Origin: Halochromatium salexigens
GTDB lineage: Bacteria > Pseudomonadota > Gammaproteobacteria > Chromatiales > Chromatiaceae
DNA length: 64,000 nucleotides
NCBI RefSeq assembly: GCF_016653295.1
Contig: NZ_NHSF01000005.1
Coordinates: forward strand, 1-64,000
Direction of reading: 5' to 3'
The notes below the pieces were generated by a model. The model saw only the letters and a program-made list of their open reading frames with translations, searched no databases and had not been told where the DNA came from. Position 1 is the first letter of the stretch. Each line of letters opens with the position of its first letter. The position numbers were made by a program, and so were the translations under genes. Below, piece after piece: positions 53,959-63,707 of this stretch.

Positions 53959-55401
53959 CTACCGAGTCTGTGGTGCCGGCGGATACTGCAGCGGAGCCGG
54001 CGGATAACGCATCATCGACGGCGGCGGATATTGCAGCCGCGGCGGATGCTGTTGTGGCTGCTGCTGCGCTTTGGCTTTACCCTGCGCCTCAGCCGCTGGT
54101 GCCGATTCCTCGGCCTGTGCCTCTGCTTGCTCATCGGTCGCCGCCGCCGCAGCCTCAGCTGGTGCAGCGTCCTCAGCTGGTGCAGCGTCCTTAGGAGCAG
54201 CTTCCTCGGTTGCTTCCTCAGTAGCTGGTGCAGCGTCCGCTGGTGCAGCTTCTTGGGTTGCTTCCTCAGTCGGTGCGGCTTCCTCGGTTGCCTCCTCAGC
54301 TGGTGCGGCTTCCGCTGATGCAGGTTCCTCGGCCGGTGCGGCTTCTGCTTCCGCGGTCTCCTCGGCAGCCTTGGCGGCGGCTAGTCCACCCTCGGGGACC
54401 GGCCCCTGCAGGGATGGATAATCCTTCACCATCGGCGCACCATAGAGCGGCTTATAAGCGCCCTGATGGCAGGTCGTGCAGTACACCTTATAGACGTCAC
54501 CCAAAGGTCCTTTACGCGAATCCGGCAAGACATCGGTTAGCGGCACAACCCAATCGTTGTTCAGCTCTCTGACGTGGCGGAGCGCGTACCAAGCGGTGGT
54601 ACGCTGAGGCGTACTCTGATCCCAAGAGTAGAACGAACGTGAGTTATGGCAATAGGTGCAGTTAACGCCAAGTGCATCGGACATGTGCATCATCAAGCCA
54701 TAGGTCCATTCCGCCTGCTTGATCGAACGCCGATTCCCTTGCGGCAGCGCGGTATCGCCAATGATGCGAATCTCGTTGTCTTGCAGCAGGAAGGGCGTGA
54801 ACGGGTCATAGGGCAGCGATGCATAGGCCACGGTCGACGAGGCAATATTCTGACCCTTCGGCGCCAAGGCCGTCGGCTGACCCGGACCTGGATCGGTAAC
54901 CCAGACATACTCAGGGACCGGATTGCCACGATGGCAGGTGTAACAGGTGATACCGGTATCCGCGACATGGTCTTTCCAGTTCGCGTTGGTATCCTGCGTC
55001 ATCTGCAACATCTTGCGCGAGGCGATCTTGGTGTAGATCCCGTCTTCCTCGAACCCAGCATCATTGACGTGGCAGTAGTAGCAGCCTTCCTCGGGAGCAA
55101 CCCAATTGGTCAGTGCAACCATCAAGCGGTTGAACTCATTGACCGTGAGGCCACCCAGCACCTGGACGTTCTTGTACACATCCTTCGCGAGCGGACCACC
55201 TTCGGCGGCGGGCGGAATCGCTTCTGGTGGCACATTGGCCTCCAGCGATTCTTTCAGCAGCTTCGGGTTATAGTTGGTCTGCATCTGCAGCCCACGGTAG
55301 CCGTTCTGGATGGTTTCGGGAGGTGGTGCCTCGCATCCGGTCAGGATTGCCGAAGCACCCAAGGCCGCGAGGATCACCGTCTTACGGTTTAGGATCTTCA
55401 T
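53959..55401 (-). CDS. pufC: Reaction-centre tetraheme cytochrome subunit with long Ala/Glu/Pro tail
   Basis: 480 residues. A lipoprotein signal ends at Cys23 (ILTGC), so the protein is anchored in the periplasmic face. Four heme c sites are present: CYYCH 107-111, CYTCH 153-157, CTYCH 248-252 and CTTCH 308-312. It re-reduces the photo-oxidised special pair. After [14 protein letters not shown] near 339 the chain continues for about 140 residues of Ala/Glu/Pro repeats and then Gln/Pro/Tyr-rich repeats (QYPPA, RYPPA). PufC homologues I know of lack a tail this long. It overlaps pufM by four bases. Confidence 0.95.
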   Translation of the reverse strand: MKILNRKTVILAALGASAILTGCEAPPPETIQNGYRGLQMQTNYNPKLLKESLEANVPPEAIPPAAEGGPLAKDVYKNVQVLGGLTVNEFNRLMVALTNWVAPEEGCYYCHVNDAGFEEDGIYTKIASRKMLQMTQDTNANWKDHVADTGITCYTCHRGNPVPEYVWVTDPGPGQPTALAPKGQNIASSTVAYASLPYDPFTPFLLQDNEIRIIGDTALPQGNRRSIKQAEWTYGLMMHMSDALGVNCTYCHNSRSFYSWDQSTPQRTTAWYALRHVRELNNDWVVPLTDVLPDSRKGPLGDVYKVYCTTCHQGAYKPLYGAPMVKDYPSLQGPVPEGGLAAAKAAEETAEAEAAPAEEPASAEAAPAEEATEEAAPTEEATQEAAPADAAPATEEATEEAAPKDAAPAEDAAPAEAAAAATDEQAEAQAEESAPAAEAQGKAKAQQQPQQHPPRLQYPPPSMMRYPPAPLQYPPAPQTR

Positions 55402-56372
55402 TGCGATACCCCCTGCAGCAGGGCCGGATCCTGAATCGTCATCTCTGATGGATAAGGAGGCACAATGCCGTGCTTAATACCCCAGAGATACCAGTTCTCG
55501 ACCACCGTGCCCGTCAGCAGAATGCCGAGACCCGCGGTAATGACCGTCAGAACAGCGAACCACCAAGCCCAACGATGGATGGATTCCATGGTGGCGTTAA
55601 AGCCCATGGTCCAGCGCCAGAACAACATGGCCCGCTCAGCCGCGGTACCGCGACTGGTGATCTGATCGATTTCACGATCGCCACCGTAGCGCGACACACC
55701 TAGGATGGTGCCGCCGTGCATGGCAAACAGCACCGCTGAGCCATACAGGAAAGCAATGGAGAGCGCATGGAACGGGTTGTAGTAGAAATTGCCGTACCGG
55801 ATCGAGATCGCCGCGGTCCAATCAAGGTGCGGGAAGATGCCGAACGGAACCGCTTCACCCCAGCTCCCCATCAACACTGGGCGAATGAAACCAAGCGTCA
55901 GGTAGAAGAAGATCGCGGCGGCAAAGGCCCAGGCAACATGCGTGCCCGTACCGAGGTCAATCGCCCGTTGGTACGTCCTGACCCACCAGAGAATGATCGA
56001 GGCGGTCAGGAAGAAACCAGCCATCAGCCACCATCCACCATCACCCAAGGGTGGGATACTCAGCCCGTAGGCCGGCGGTGGCGGCTCAAGCGCGAGCCAA
56101 AAGAAGTTCTTGAGGAACTCAATCGGGCTCCAGTTGACCGACGCCAGCATATTGAAGCCGATGATCTCGATGGCGATAAAGCCACAGACCAACGATGCCA
56201 CGCCGGCGAAACCCAGATAGATCGGACCGATCTGCGCGTCACCGATCTTGCCAATCCAATAACTGAAGATTGGCTTACCGAGCCGCGGCAGACTACCGGG
56301 CGGCAGGTCAACACCGGGGAAAGCCGGCTCGCGGACCTGTACCCGCGTAAAAATGTTTTGATACTCAGCCAT
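55398..56372 (-). CDS. pufM: Photosynthetic reaction centre M subunit
   Basis: 324 residues with five transmembrane helices. It starts [12 protein letters not shown] and has the M-subunit [30 protein letters not shown] segment, which includes bacteriochlorophyll and special-pair residues, and the [25 protein letters not shown] loop with iron ligands. With PufL it binds the bacteriochlorophylls, bacteriopheophytins and quinones. It starts 12 bases after pufL and its stop overlaps the pufC ATG. Confidence 0.97.
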   Translation of the reverse strand: MAEYQNIFTRVQVREPAFPGVDLPPGSLPRLGKPIFSYWIGKIGDAQIGPIYLGFAGVASLVCGFIAIEIIGFNMLASVNWSPIEFLKNFFWLALEPPPPAYGLSIPPLGDGGWWLMAGFFLTASIILWWVRTYQRAIDLGTGTHVAWAFAAAIFFYLTLGFIRPVLMGSWGEAVPFGIFPHLDWTAAISIRYGNFYYNPFHALSIAFLYGSAVLFAMHGGTILGVSRYGGDREIDQITSRGTAAERAMLFWRWTMGFNATMESIHRWAWWFAVLTVITAGLGILLTGTVVENWYLWGIKHGIVPPYPSEMTIQDPALLQGVSQ

Positions 56373-56384
56373 GTTGGTGTCCTC

Positions 56385-57209
56385 TTATGACCAGAACGGC
56401 AACTCGAGCCACCAGTTCCACCACTCTGGCCAGCCACGCGTCCAGAATGGGCCGCTGATCACGATACACACGGCACTCCAGAAGGCCGCATTGATCGCAA
56501 GGAACAGACCCAGGCGGTGGATGCCCAGCGCGCCGATGGAGTAACCGACGAGGTCGCGAAAGAAGGTGTTCTCATGCTCACCCGTCTTCACTGGCTCACC
56601 CTTTGCCGGATTCGTCATCGAGAGGATCAACGAACCGTGAAGGGCCAGCGCAAGCGCGTTGGTGAAGAAGAACGTAATCGCCAGCATGTGGGCCGGGTTG
56701 TAGTGGAAGTGCAGGTATTGGTAGCCCACATTCGACACCCAGTCGAGGTGGCTGAAGATGCCATAAGGGAAGCCATGGCCCCATGCACCGAGCAGCACCG
56801 GCCGAATCACAACCAGCGTGACATAGGCAAGGATCGCAAAGCCAAAGGCGATTGGAACATGCAGTCCCATCCCGAGCTTGCGAGCAATTTCAGCTTGACG
56901 TAGCGCCCAAGAAACAAAGGCGCCAATCGCACAGAACGTAATGAATTGCCACAAGCCACCTTCCGTGAGCGGCGCCATATTGAGCCCATAGCTCAAATCC
57001 GGCGGGGCAATAGAGATTTGCCAAGGATTCCAGGTCGGGCCCATGGCCGCGCCCCAGATGATTAGCAGGGTACCCAGCGTCGCGAAGAAGATTGTTGAGA
57101 CTCCGAAGAAGCCGACATAGAACGGCCCCACCCAAAAGTCAAACAAATCCCCCCCGAGCAAGGTACCGCCACGAACACGGTATTTTTTCTCGAAACTCAG
57201 CATGGCCAT
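56385..57209 (-). CDS. pufL: Photosynthetic reaction centre L subunit
   Basis: 274 residues from ATG 57209, which has GAGGA eight bases before it; a second ATG two codons later is also possible. [25 protein letters not shown] is the usual L-subunit start, and [23 protein letters not shown] carries the special-pair His region; [23 protein letters not shown] includes the iron-site His. Five helices. It is preceded by a GC-rich intercistronic hairpin after pufA1. Confidence 0.97.
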   Translation of the reverse strand: MAMLSFEKKYRVRGGTLLGGDLFDFWVGPFYVGFFGVSTIFFATLGTLLIIWGAAMGPTWNPWQISIAPPDLSYGLNMAPLTEGGLWQFITFCAIGAFVSWALRQAEIARKLGMGLHVPIAFGFAILAYVTLVVIRPVLLGAWGHGFPYGIFSHLDWVSNVGYQYLHFHYNPAHMLAITFFFTNALALALHGSLILSMTNPAKGEPVKTGEHENTFFRDLVGYSIGALGIHRLGLFLAINAAFWSAVCIVISGPFWTRGWPEWWNWWLELPFWS

Positions 57210-57261
57210 TGAAGATTTCCTCTGCTGGGGAGGCACGCGTGAAAACGCCCTCCTCGTAGCA

Positions 57262-57302
57262 AGATCGGCGGCAGGCGGTGCCATGCGGGCATCCGCGCTG
57301 CC
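57262..57302 (-). repeat. GC-rich intercistronic hairpin between pufA1 and pufL
   Basis: On the minus strand GGATGCC and GGCACC-type arms surround CGCAT, within a longer imperfect GGCAGC/GCTGCC pairing. By analogy with other puf operons this gap should hold the hairpin that stabilises the short pufBA transcript relative to the long one. Exact edges are approximate. Confidence 0.5.
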
Positions 57303-57320
57303 GTCATCCGATAGGCCCTG

Positions 57321-57518
57321 TTACATCTGCTGCGGGACGACCTGAGCAGTCTGTACACCTTCAACGGCCGGGATACCGTCTTCGAGCCAGTTGAAGTCGC
57401 TGGTGCTGAGTAAGATCATATGGATCGCTAGCCCAAGGACGATCAGGAACACGCCCAGAGCCGTCAACGCCGTCGTGGGCTGAACCAACAGCCAGATTTT
57501 GTAAAGCTTTTCGTTCAT
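57321..57518 (-). CDS. pufA1: LH1 light-harvesting alpha polypeptide 1
   Basis: 65 residues. The N-terminus [17 protein letters not shown] differs strongly from the MHxxW start of alpha 2 and 3, while the ligand His in [10 protein letters not shown] and DFNWLEDG are retained. A C-terminal [12 protein letters not shown] extends beyond the helix. It is encoded next to the reaction-centre genes, so it is the likeliest main LH1 alpha chain. Confidence 0.93.
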   Translation of the reverse strand: MNEKLYKIWLLVQPTTALTALGVFLIVLGLAIHMILLSTSDFNWLEDGIPAVEGVQTAQVVPQQM

Positions 57519-57614
57519 TGCTTAATTCTCCAGTATTCGCTTAGAAGGCATGGATCAGAGGTTGCCTGAGCACGCAATGATCCCAATTCGGTTTTTTATC
57601 GCGACGGGACCGGC

Positions 57615-57758
57615 TTACAGCCAGGGACGCCACAACCAGGCCAACACATGCGCGAGAACGACCACACCAAAAAAGGCGGTCATGCTAGACATGAAGATGC
57701 CGTGGAACTCTTGAGCCTCTTCTTCCGTCAATCCGGTCAAACTCTTGTTGTCTGCCAT
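57615..57758 (-). CDS. pufB1: LH1 light-harvesting beta polypeptide 1
   Basis: 47 residues from ATG 57758, preceded by GGAGGG, a strong ribosome binding site. [15 protein letters not shown], a single helix with ligand His in LAHVLAW and the WRPWL end. It is the first antenna gene of puf and begins 16 bases after the stop of a chimeric leader ORF. Confidence 0.95.
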   Translation of the reverse strand: MADNKSLTGLTEEEAQEFHGIFMSSMTAFFGVVVLAHVLAWLWRPWL

Positions 57759-57774
57759 GGGGTTACCCTCCGGT

Positions 57775-58170
57775 TCAGCTGACTTGGCCATTTGGCCTTT
57801 GGCGCATAACGTATGCGTCACCAGGAAAACGCCGTGGCTGCTTTTGCCGCAGCGCTTGCATGTATCCACGAATCGCGGACACCTGCTCGGCTCTCACGAC
57901 AGAGGCATCAGCCCGGCATCGTGCAAGCCCGAATGGGGAGCGTGGATGGCGCATTGAGCAGCCAGTCCACGCATCAATAAGTCCTTTGGTCTCACGCTCT
58001 GCGCTCCATCCATCAAGCCGCTGTCTATCCGCTCCACCAGCGTTCGCGGCGCGCTCTTCGTTACAGCCCGCATCGCCCGTCGGGATCAATGCCCAGCGGG
58101 GTCGGACCGCGAGTCGCCGTGCCTGCTCGAAAGCGGCGGCTAGGGTGGGCATGTCGGAAGCGGCATTCAT
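57775..58170 (-). CDS. Chimeric leader ORF with bchC-derived N-terminus
   Basis: 131 codons, uninterrupted, between the puf promoter and pufB1, where pufQ is found in Rhodobacter. The first about 22 residues ([14 protein letters not shown]...RRLAV) match the BchC start (NASSELSTLAVVL...RQLAV), and by hand about 47 of the first 66 bases are identical to bchC 63554-63619 without gaps. After roughly residue 36 the similarity is lost and the rest, including [11 protein letters not shown], is not recognised. It has no hydrophobic segment, so it is not PufQ. It may be a decayed bchC copy or a new coding leader. Confidence 0.55.
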   Translation of the reverse strand: MNAASDMPTLAAAFEQARRLAVRPRWALIPTGDAGCNEERAANAGGADRQRLDGWSAERETKGLIDAWTGCSMRHPRSPFGLARCRADASVVRAEQVSAIRGYMQALRQKQPRRFPGDAYVMRQRPNGQVS

Positions 58171-58252
58171 GGGGTGCGTGCAATCAGTATTAGCTCTAGG
58201 CGGTTCGGATGGGCCCTGGTTTCGATCGGCTACAGGAACCCTAGAAGTTAAG

Positions 58253-58296
58253 TGTCAGTCTAGCCTGACCACGCCATATGTCAAGACTAATTTACA
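58253..58296 (-). promoter_or_regulatory. puf promoter with tandem CrtJ/PpsR-like sites
   Basis: TGT-N12-ACA at 58279-58296 and TGT-N12-ACC at 58253-58270. On the minus strand these cover a consensus -35 TTGACA (58284-58279) and -10 TAGACT (58262-58257) with 16 bases between. This is the classic arrangement for the oxygen/light repressor CrtJ/PpsR. Over 47 bases it matches the bchC promoter at 38 positions by hand count. Confidence 0.8.
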
Positions 58297-58626
58297 CATC
58301 GACCGTCAACATAGGTTGGCATGGCCGTTCTGATTGACCTATCACAGGAAATGAGGGGGGAGGGGGTGGTGAGCCAAGCCCAGCCCAAGAGCTAGTAGCG
58401 CGTTAAAGGAGAGCCTGGCGGGAGGCGCGTCAGCGCCTAAGGCGATAGATCGCGCCGGAAGCATTCAGCTTGGGCCAAGCCCAAGGCGTGCAGCCGCCCT
58501 ACCCGGCCCAAGGATGAGCCGAGAGAGGACAGCGTGTGAGCAAGGGGCAGAGGCGCAGCCACTAAGAAGCGAGATGGCTAGGAGTAGAGGCTGTAGGCCA
58601 CCGCAAACCGCGGTGGCGCGCGCGTC
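58297..58626. other. Noncoding gap between the puf promoter and bchZ
   Basis: About 330 bases with no convincing ORF. It holds a CTTGGGC-CAA-GCCCAAG hairpin near 58468-58484 and CCACCGC...GCGGTGG near 58599-58617 just after the bchZ stop, which may attenuate read-through from bchZ into puf. The rest shows no recognised element. Confidence 0.55.
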
Positions 58627-60096
58627 TTAGGCGACAGAGCCGCGTGCGAGCTGCTCCTTGGTTGCACGCAGCGTGGCCGTGGTGACGCGATCTTCACCGG
58701 CCAATCGGGCCGCGCGCTCGGCCGCGTCACGCAACCGCTTGGCAGCCGAGATGCGGGTCAGGACCGGGGTCGCCTCGAGGATCTCGTCGAGCAAGCGTTG
58801 CGCATCCGTGTCCCAAGGCAGTTCCCGGTGCATCCGGGACGGTGTCGCCTCGACCTGATCGAGGTCGGTGCCGAGCGGCAGGATATTGAACAACGCGTCG
58901 AAGAGCGCGTTACAGACCTCCTGGATCAGGTAGGTCGCCCCCGAGTAGCCCATGAACGGCGTGCCGGTGTGGCGCCGAATAATAGTCCCAGGCAGCGAGG
59001 CCGGGATAAACGCCGCGCGCCCGCCGATCTCGGCCAGATACATGCGCTCGTTGTAGCCGCCGAACAGGATCAGCGGTGTCTGCCCGTGCACGGCCTCGCG
59101 CACCGCATCGTTATCCGGTTTCTTCCCCGGTCGACGTGGGACGGCGAAGTTGCAAGGCAGCCCCATCTCATCCTCGAGGAAATGGCGCACGCCACGGGTA
59201 TAGGTCTCGGTCGCGGCGATGCCGAAGCTGGCGGTGCCAAAGAAATCTTGCGTCACCGAGCGCCACAGATCCCAGATCGGCTTGATCGTGGTGTGCTTCT
59301 CACGCTCGATGAAGGGCTCCGGGTCGAGCCCGAGCAGCTCACCGAGTGCACGCAGGAAGTTCGTCGTGCTGTGCAATCCGATCGGCGCCTGCAGATAGGG
59401 CTTCTCGAGCGCCTCGCACAGCTTGCGGCCAAACTCGCGGTAGAGGCAGACATTGACCTCGGCATCGGCCAGGCGCGGCACATCGTCGAGGTGGGTGCCG
59501 AGCGGGAAGGTCAGGTTGACCTCGGCGCCGATGCCCTCGATCAGCCGCCGGATCTCGGCGAGATCCGACCAGGTGTTGAACATCCCGTAGATCGGGCCGA
59601 TGAGATTGACCAGTGGCTTGTCGCCTTCCTTGCGCGCCCTCGCCTTCGCCGTCTTGGCCCGCCGCTTCGCGCCGGCAGCGCCATATTGATGCCACAGCCA
59701 GACGATGGCGCGATCGGCGCTCTGCCACTGATCCTCGTCGATGGTGCGCGGCAGGAAGCGCTGGATCGGCGTGCCGGAAGGCGTCACCCCGCCGCCGATC
59801 ATCTCGGCGATGCTGCCGGTGACGACCACTGCCGGCTGCTCGGGATCGAGGGTCGAGAAGGCACGCCGCATGGCGTTCTCGGTGCCATCCTGCCCCAGCT
59901 CCTGCTCGCCGAGCCCGGTGACCACCACCGGCAGTTCATGCGGCGGCAGCGCATCGGTGTAATGCAACACCGCAGTGACCGGCAGATTTTCACAACCGAC
60001 CGGCCCGTCGATGATCACCGACAGGCCCTTGACCGCCGTGAACACATAGACCGAGCCCCAGTAGCCGCCCGCGCGATCGAGATCCTGGATCAGCAT
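58627..60096 (-). CDS. bchZ: Chlorophyllide a reductase subunit Z
   Basis: 489 residues. It is the NifK-like catalytic subunit that, with BchY and the BchX reductase, reduces ring B of chlorophyllide a. [21 protein letters not shown] near residue 32 carries the cluster-binding Cys, and [31 protein letters not shown] and [23 protein letters not shown] are typical. The C-terminal DRVTTATL is the conserved end of the family. Its ATG shares one base with the bchY stop (TGATG). Confidence 0.95.
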   Translation of the reverse strand: MLIQDLDRAGGYWGSVYVFTAVKGLSVIIDGPVGCENLPVTAVLHYTDALPPHELPVVVTGLGEQELGQDGTENAMRRAFSTLDPEQPAVVVTGSIAEMIGGGVTPSGTPIQRFLPRTIDEDQWQSADRAIVWLWHQYGAAGAKRRAKTAKARARKEGDKPLVNLIGPIYGMFNTWSDLAEIRRLIEGIGAEVNLTFPLGTHLDDVPRLADAEVNVCLYREFGRKLCEALEKPYLQAPIGLHSTTNFLRALGELLGLDPEPFIEREKHTTIKPIWDLWRSVTQDFFGTASFGIAATETYTRGVRHFLEDEMGLPCNFAVPRRPGKKPDNDAVREAVHGQTPLILFGGYNERMYLAEIGGRAAFIPASLPGTIIRRHTGTPFMGYSGATYLIQEVCNALFDALFNILPLGTDLDQVEATPSRMHRELPWDTDAQRLLDEILEATPVLTRISAAKRLRDAAERAARLAGEDRVTTATLRATKEQLARGSVA

Positions 60097-61658
60097 CAGC
60101 CCTGACCTCCCGGGTGGGCGGTCTTAGGCGTGGGCTGGTTACCCGGCTTCTTCGCTGGTTTCTTCACGGCTGGACGTGGTCGCGGGGCCGGCTGCTGATC
60201 CCAGACCCCGGCGGTGTCGCCCTCACCGACCCCGGCGAAGAACGCCGTCATCTTGTCGAAACGCGCCTGGTTGGCGAGCGCGGCATTGACCACCTGCGCG
60301 AGCGAACCCGCCCCGGCCGGCCCCATCAGCGGCCGCGCCGAGATCAGATTGGTGAAATAGAGCGCCGGGATCGACTGCTCCTTCGCATGCTGCACGACCG
60401 GCGTGGTGCCGATGGCCAGATCCGGCTTCACCGCATCGACCGCCGCCTTGTCCTGCTCCAGCGTGGCGCGGAACTGGACCACCACGCCCTTGGCTTCGAG
60501 CCAGTCGCGATCGGCCTCGGACCAGGGTGTGCGCGGCGTGGCGGTGCCGACATAGGGCACCCGTGCCCCGCTCTCGATCAGCAGGCGCGCGACCAGCAGC
60601 TCCGAGCCCTCGTAGCCGGAGACGATGATGGTGCCATCGATCGGCGCCTTCGCCATGGCCCCTTGGATCGCGGGCAGGAAGGTATTCTTGGCCGTGGCGA
60701 TCCTGTCCTCGGCGACGTTGCAGGCCTTGCCGATGGCCTCGAGCCAGGCGGCGGTGCCATCGTAGCCCACCGGCGCCGAGCCGACCACGGCGCGCCCGGC
60801 CTGCTGGAACTCGCGGATCGACGCGGTGTAATAGGGATGGATGGCGGCGACGGCGGCGCAGTCGAGCGCGGCATAGAGTTCCCGCCACTCGCGCGTCGGC
60901 ACCACCGGCCCGGTGGCCAGCCCCAGCGGCGCGAGCAGGGCGCCGATGCCGACCGGATCGGCTGGGAACATCTCGCCGAGCAGCGTCACCGTCGGCTGCT
61001 CGCTGCGCCCGCCGCGCGGCGCCTGTACCGGGCCCTGCTCGGCCTCGCCGCGCGCATAGCGCAACATGGCGCTAGCCAGCACATCCTTGGCCTCGGCATG
61101 CGTGGGCACCCCGAACCCTGGGACGTCGATGCCGATGATGCGCACGCCATTCTGCGCCTTCGGCAGCAAGCGCAGCGGCACCCCCGAGGCGGTCGGCACG
61201 CACAGGTTCATCACCACCACGGCGTCGTACTTGTCTGGATCAGAGAGCTGCTGGACGGCCTCGCGCACATCCTCGAACAGCTTGCCGGTGACCAGCGTCT
61301 CGGAATCGAAGGGGACATAGCCGACGCTGCGCCGCGCACCATAGAAGTGCGAGGTGAAGCTCAGCCCATAGACACAGCAGGCCGAGCCGCAGAGGACGGA
61401 GGCGGTGCGACGCATACGCAGACCGACGCGCAAAGACCCAAAGGCCGGACACATGGTTTGGGGCTGATCATGGGGTCCGGTGGGATAGTCGGTCGCCAAG
61501 CGCTCGAGCACTTCGCTCTTACCCGCCGCTTCCGCGGCTCGGCGCAATTCATCGCTGCCGGCGTGGCAGCCCCGGGCCTCGCCGCCGAGTGCTGCATCGT
61601 CGCTCGACAGTGAGGCCGAAGAGTGTTCTGGAGTGGCTTGCGGGGGCACGGATGGCAT
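60096..61658 (-). CDS. bchY: Chlorophyllide a reductase subunit Y
   Basis: 520 residues from ATG 61658. The NifD-like core has [16 protein letters not shown] near 68, [15 protein letters not shown] near 87 and [15 protein letters not shown] near 150, providing cluster and substrate Cys residues. The C-terminus carries a Lys/Pro-rich tail ([17 protein letters not shown]). It works as a BchYZ heterotetramer. The start lies 14 bases after the bchX stop without a clear ribosome binding site, so the exact N-terminus is uncertain by a few residues. Confidence 0.94.
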   Translation of the reverse strand: MPSVPPQATPEHSSASLSSDDAALGGEARGCHAGSDELRRAAEAAGKSEVLERLATDYPTGPHDQPQTMCPAFGSLRVGLRMRRTASVLCGSACCVYGLSFTSHFYGARRSVGYVPFDSETLVTGKLFEDVREAVQQLSDPDKYDAVVVMNLCVPTASGVPLRLLPKAQNGVRIIGIDVPGFGVPTHAEAKDVLASAMLRYARGEAEQGPVQAPRGGRSEQPTVTLLGEMFPADPVGIGALLAPLGLATGPVVPTREWRELYAALDCAAVAAIHPYYTASIREFQQAGRAVVGSAPVGYDGTAAWLEAIGKACNVAEDRIATAKNTFLPAIQGAMAKAPIDGTIIVSGYEGSELLVARLLIESGARVPYVGTATPRTPWSEADRDWLEAKGVVVQFRATLEQDKAAVDAVKPDLAIGTTPVVQHAKEQSIPALYFTNLISARPLMGPAGAGSLAQVVNAALANQARFDKMTAFFAGVGEGDTAGVWDQQPAPRPRPAVKKPAKKPGNQPTPKTAHPGGQG

Positions 61659-61671
61659 CGGAGTCGCTGTC

Positions 61672-62664
61672 TCAGGCCTCGTCGTAGACCACTTCGAGGG
61701 ACGGCTTATTGAGGTCCGCCGCATGGCACATGTCCTCGATGGTCGCGGGCTCGAGCACGACATCGCGCCCCACCGCATCGCTCGCGAACAGACCGAGCAG
61801 CTCATCCTGGCTGAGCGGTTTGGCGCGCAGTGGCGGCGCTTCGGCGGCATTCACGCCCAACTCCTCGAACAGCGGCGCCCAGGTCCCACCCGGCACGCCC
61901 ACGATCTGATAGGCCGCGCTCTTGCGCCGGATGTCGTCATCGGCCGGAATCGAGGCCAAGACCGGAATCCCGACCTTCTGCGCCCAGGCCTGCGCCTCGC
62001 CGGTGCCGTCATCCTTGTTGATGACGATGCCGGCGACGCCGACGTTACCGCCGAGGCCCCGGAAATATTCGACCGCCGAGCAGACATTGTTGGCGACGTA
62101 GAGCGATTGCAGATCGTTGGAGCCGACGACGATGACCTTCTGGCACATATCGCGCGCGATCGGCAGACCGAAGCCGCCGCAGACCACATCGCCAAGGAAA
62201 TCGAGCAAGACGTAGTCGAAGTCCCATTCGTGGAAACCGAGCCCCTCGAGGATCTCGAAGCCGTGGATGATCCCGCGCCCACCGCAGCCGCGGCCGACCT
62301 CGGGGCCACCCAGTTCCATCGCGAACACCCCATCGCGCTTGAAGCAGACATCACCGATGGCGACCTCCTCGCCGGCGGCCTTCTTCTTCGACGAGGTCTC
62401 GATGATGGTGGGACAGGCCTTGCCGCCGAACAGCAGCGTGGTGGTATCGCTCTTCGGGTCACAGCCGATCAGCAGCACCTTCTTGCCCTGCTGCGCGAGC
62501 ATGTAGGAGAGATTGGCGAGGGTGAAGCTCTTGCCGATACCACCCTTGCCGTAGATCGCGATGATCTGGGTCTGCTTGATCGCGGGCGCCGCGCTCGACG
62601 AGGCGGCGGACTGCTCGGGCAGACCGACGTTCACGGCGCCAGCTGTGGCGGGGGCATTAGCCAT
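61672..62664 (-). CDS. bchX: Chlorophyllide a reductase iron protein subunit X
   Basis: 330 residues. The NifH-type P-loop IAIYGKGGIGKSFT is near residue 35, LLIGCDPKSDTTTLL near 64, and the cysteines bridging the [4Fe-4S] cluster are in GRGCGGRG near 125 and GDVVCGGFG near 160. An Ala/Ser-rich N-terminal extension of about 28 residues precedes the fold. It passes ATP-driven electrons to BchYZ. It overlaps bchC by eight bases. Confidence 0.96.
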   Translation of the reverse strand: MANAPATAGAVNVGLPEQSAASSSAAPAIKQTQIIAIYGKGGIGKSFTLANLSYMLAQQGKKVLLIGCDPKSDTTTLLFGGKACPTIIETSSKKKAAGEEVAIGDVCFKRDGVFAMELGGPEVGRGCGGRGIIHGFEILEGLGFHEWDFDYVLLDFLGDVVCGGFGLPIARDMCQKVIVVGSNDLQSLYVANNVCSAVEYFRGLGGNVGVAGIVINKDDGTGEAQAWAQKVGIPVLASIPADDDIRRKSAAYQIVGVPGGTWAPLFEELGVNAAEAPPLRAKPLSQDELLGLFASDAVGRDVVLEPATIEDMCHAADLNKPSLEVVYDEA

Positions 62665-63619
62665 GCATTCCTCTCCAATCGAGAACCATCTTCAGACAGG
62701 TGGGATCATCGAAGGCCGTCTCGTAGGCGGCAGCGGCCTCGGCGGCGTCATAGCGATGGGTGATCAAGCCCTCGAGCGACAGCGTGCCAGCCTCGATCAG
62801 CGCGCGCACGGCGCTCAGATCGGCCTCGCGGAACTCGGCCGCGACGCGCAGGCGCAACTCGCGCATGAAGGCGGGCGGGAAATCGAACGCGAGCGGCGCC
62901 TCGTAGAACCCGGCGAGCACGATTTCGCCACCACGCGCGAGCCGGCCGATGAGCGTATCGAGCAGCGCGCTGTCGCCGCTGACATCGCAGATCACCGCAT
63001 AGTCGAGCCGCTCGTCGGTGTCGGGATCGATCACCTCATAGCCGGCGGCACCGCTCGCGCGTGCCGGGTTGGTCTCCCAGACCACCGGCGGCGGCGCCCC
63101 GAGTGCGAGCGCGACCCGCGCCAGCAGCCGGCCGAGGACCCCATGGCCGACGATCAGATCCGGGCAGGTCTTGCCCTCGCCGGCGATGGCATGATGGGCG
63201 GTGGCGGCAAGCGCCATCAACACGCCCTGCTCGCCCAGCGTAGCGGGGATCGGCAGCAACCGCGCACCGGGCACCACGATCCGGGCGGCGGCGCCGCCGA
63301 ACAGGCCGTTGACGTCGCTATAGCAGCGCGCGCCGGGCACGAACACCAGTTCGCCCTCGCTGCGACCGCTGTCGACGCCGGCCTGTGTGACACGTCCAAC
63401 CGACTCATAACCCGGCACCAGTGGGTAGCCCATGCCAGGAAACACCGGCATGCGCCCGGTCCACAGCAGCCGCTCGGTGCCGGTACTGATGCCGCTGTAG
63501 TCGATCTCGACCACGCAATCGGCCGCGCCCGCCGGAGTCAGACCGACGCGTCTGACCGCGAGCTGCCGTGGTTCATCGAGGACGACGGCTAAGGTGGAGA
63601 GTTCGGACGAGGCGTTCAC
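62657..63619 (-). CDS. bchC: 3-hydroxyethyl bacteriochlorophyllide a dehydrogenase
   Basis: 320 residues from a GTG at 63619. It resembles medium-chain alcohol dehydrogenases: DYSGISTGTERLLWTGRMP near 40, YPLVPGYESVGRV near 67, and a nucleotide-binding GHGVLGRLLARVALALG near 145. It oxidises the 3-hydroxyethyl side chain late in bacteriochlorophyll a synthesis. It lies 30 bases downstream of a CrtJ/PpsR-type promoter and heads the bchCXYZ run. Its first 66 bases and promoter are echoed upstream of puf. Confidence 0.94.
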   Translation of the reverse strand: MNASSELSTLAVVLDEPRQLAVRRVGLTPAGAADCVVEIDYSGISTGTERLLWTGRMPVFPGMGYPLVPGYESVGRVTQAGVDSGRSEGELVFVPGARCYSDVNGLFGGAAARIVVPGARLLPIPATLGEQGVLMALAATAHHAIAGEGKTCPDLIVGHGVLGRLLARVALALGAPPPVVWETNPARASGAAGYEVIDPDTDERLDYAVICDVSGDSALLDTLIGRLARGGEIVLAGFYEAPLAFDFPPAFMRELRLRVAAEFREADLSAVRALIEAGTLSLEGLITHRYDAAEAAAAYETAFDDPTCLKMVLDWRGMHG

Positions 63620-63648
63620 GGTGTTGCGTTACAGTCTCTTTGGTTGAG

Positions 63649-63692
63649 TGTCAGTCTAGCTTGACTCTGTGCTATGTCAAGTCTGATTTACA
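63649..63692 (-). promoter_or_regulatory. bchC promoter with tandem CrtJ/PpsR-like sites
   Basis: TGT-N12-ACA at 63675-63692 and a near match TGT-N12-ACT at 63649-63666, spaced 26 bases start to start. Minus-strand -35 TTGACA (63680-63675) and -10 TAGACT (63658-63653), spacer 16. It sits in the crtF-bchC gap. Confidence 0.82.
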
Positions 63693-63707
63693 CTTCGCAC
63701 GCGCGCC

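Noticed and set aside
54071-54421. Plus-strand Ala/Ser-rich ORF opposite the pufC tail
   Set aside because: It arises from the repeat composition of the pufC tail read in reverse and has no start signals.
57775-58170. The leader ORF as pufQ
   Set aside because: Position fits, but the product is hydrophilic with no membrane helix and its start resembles BchC, not PufQ.
60114-61613. 499-codon plus-strand frame antisense to bchY
   Set aside because: Repetitive Arg/Gly/Ala/His composition typical of a shadow; bchY has full cluster motifs.
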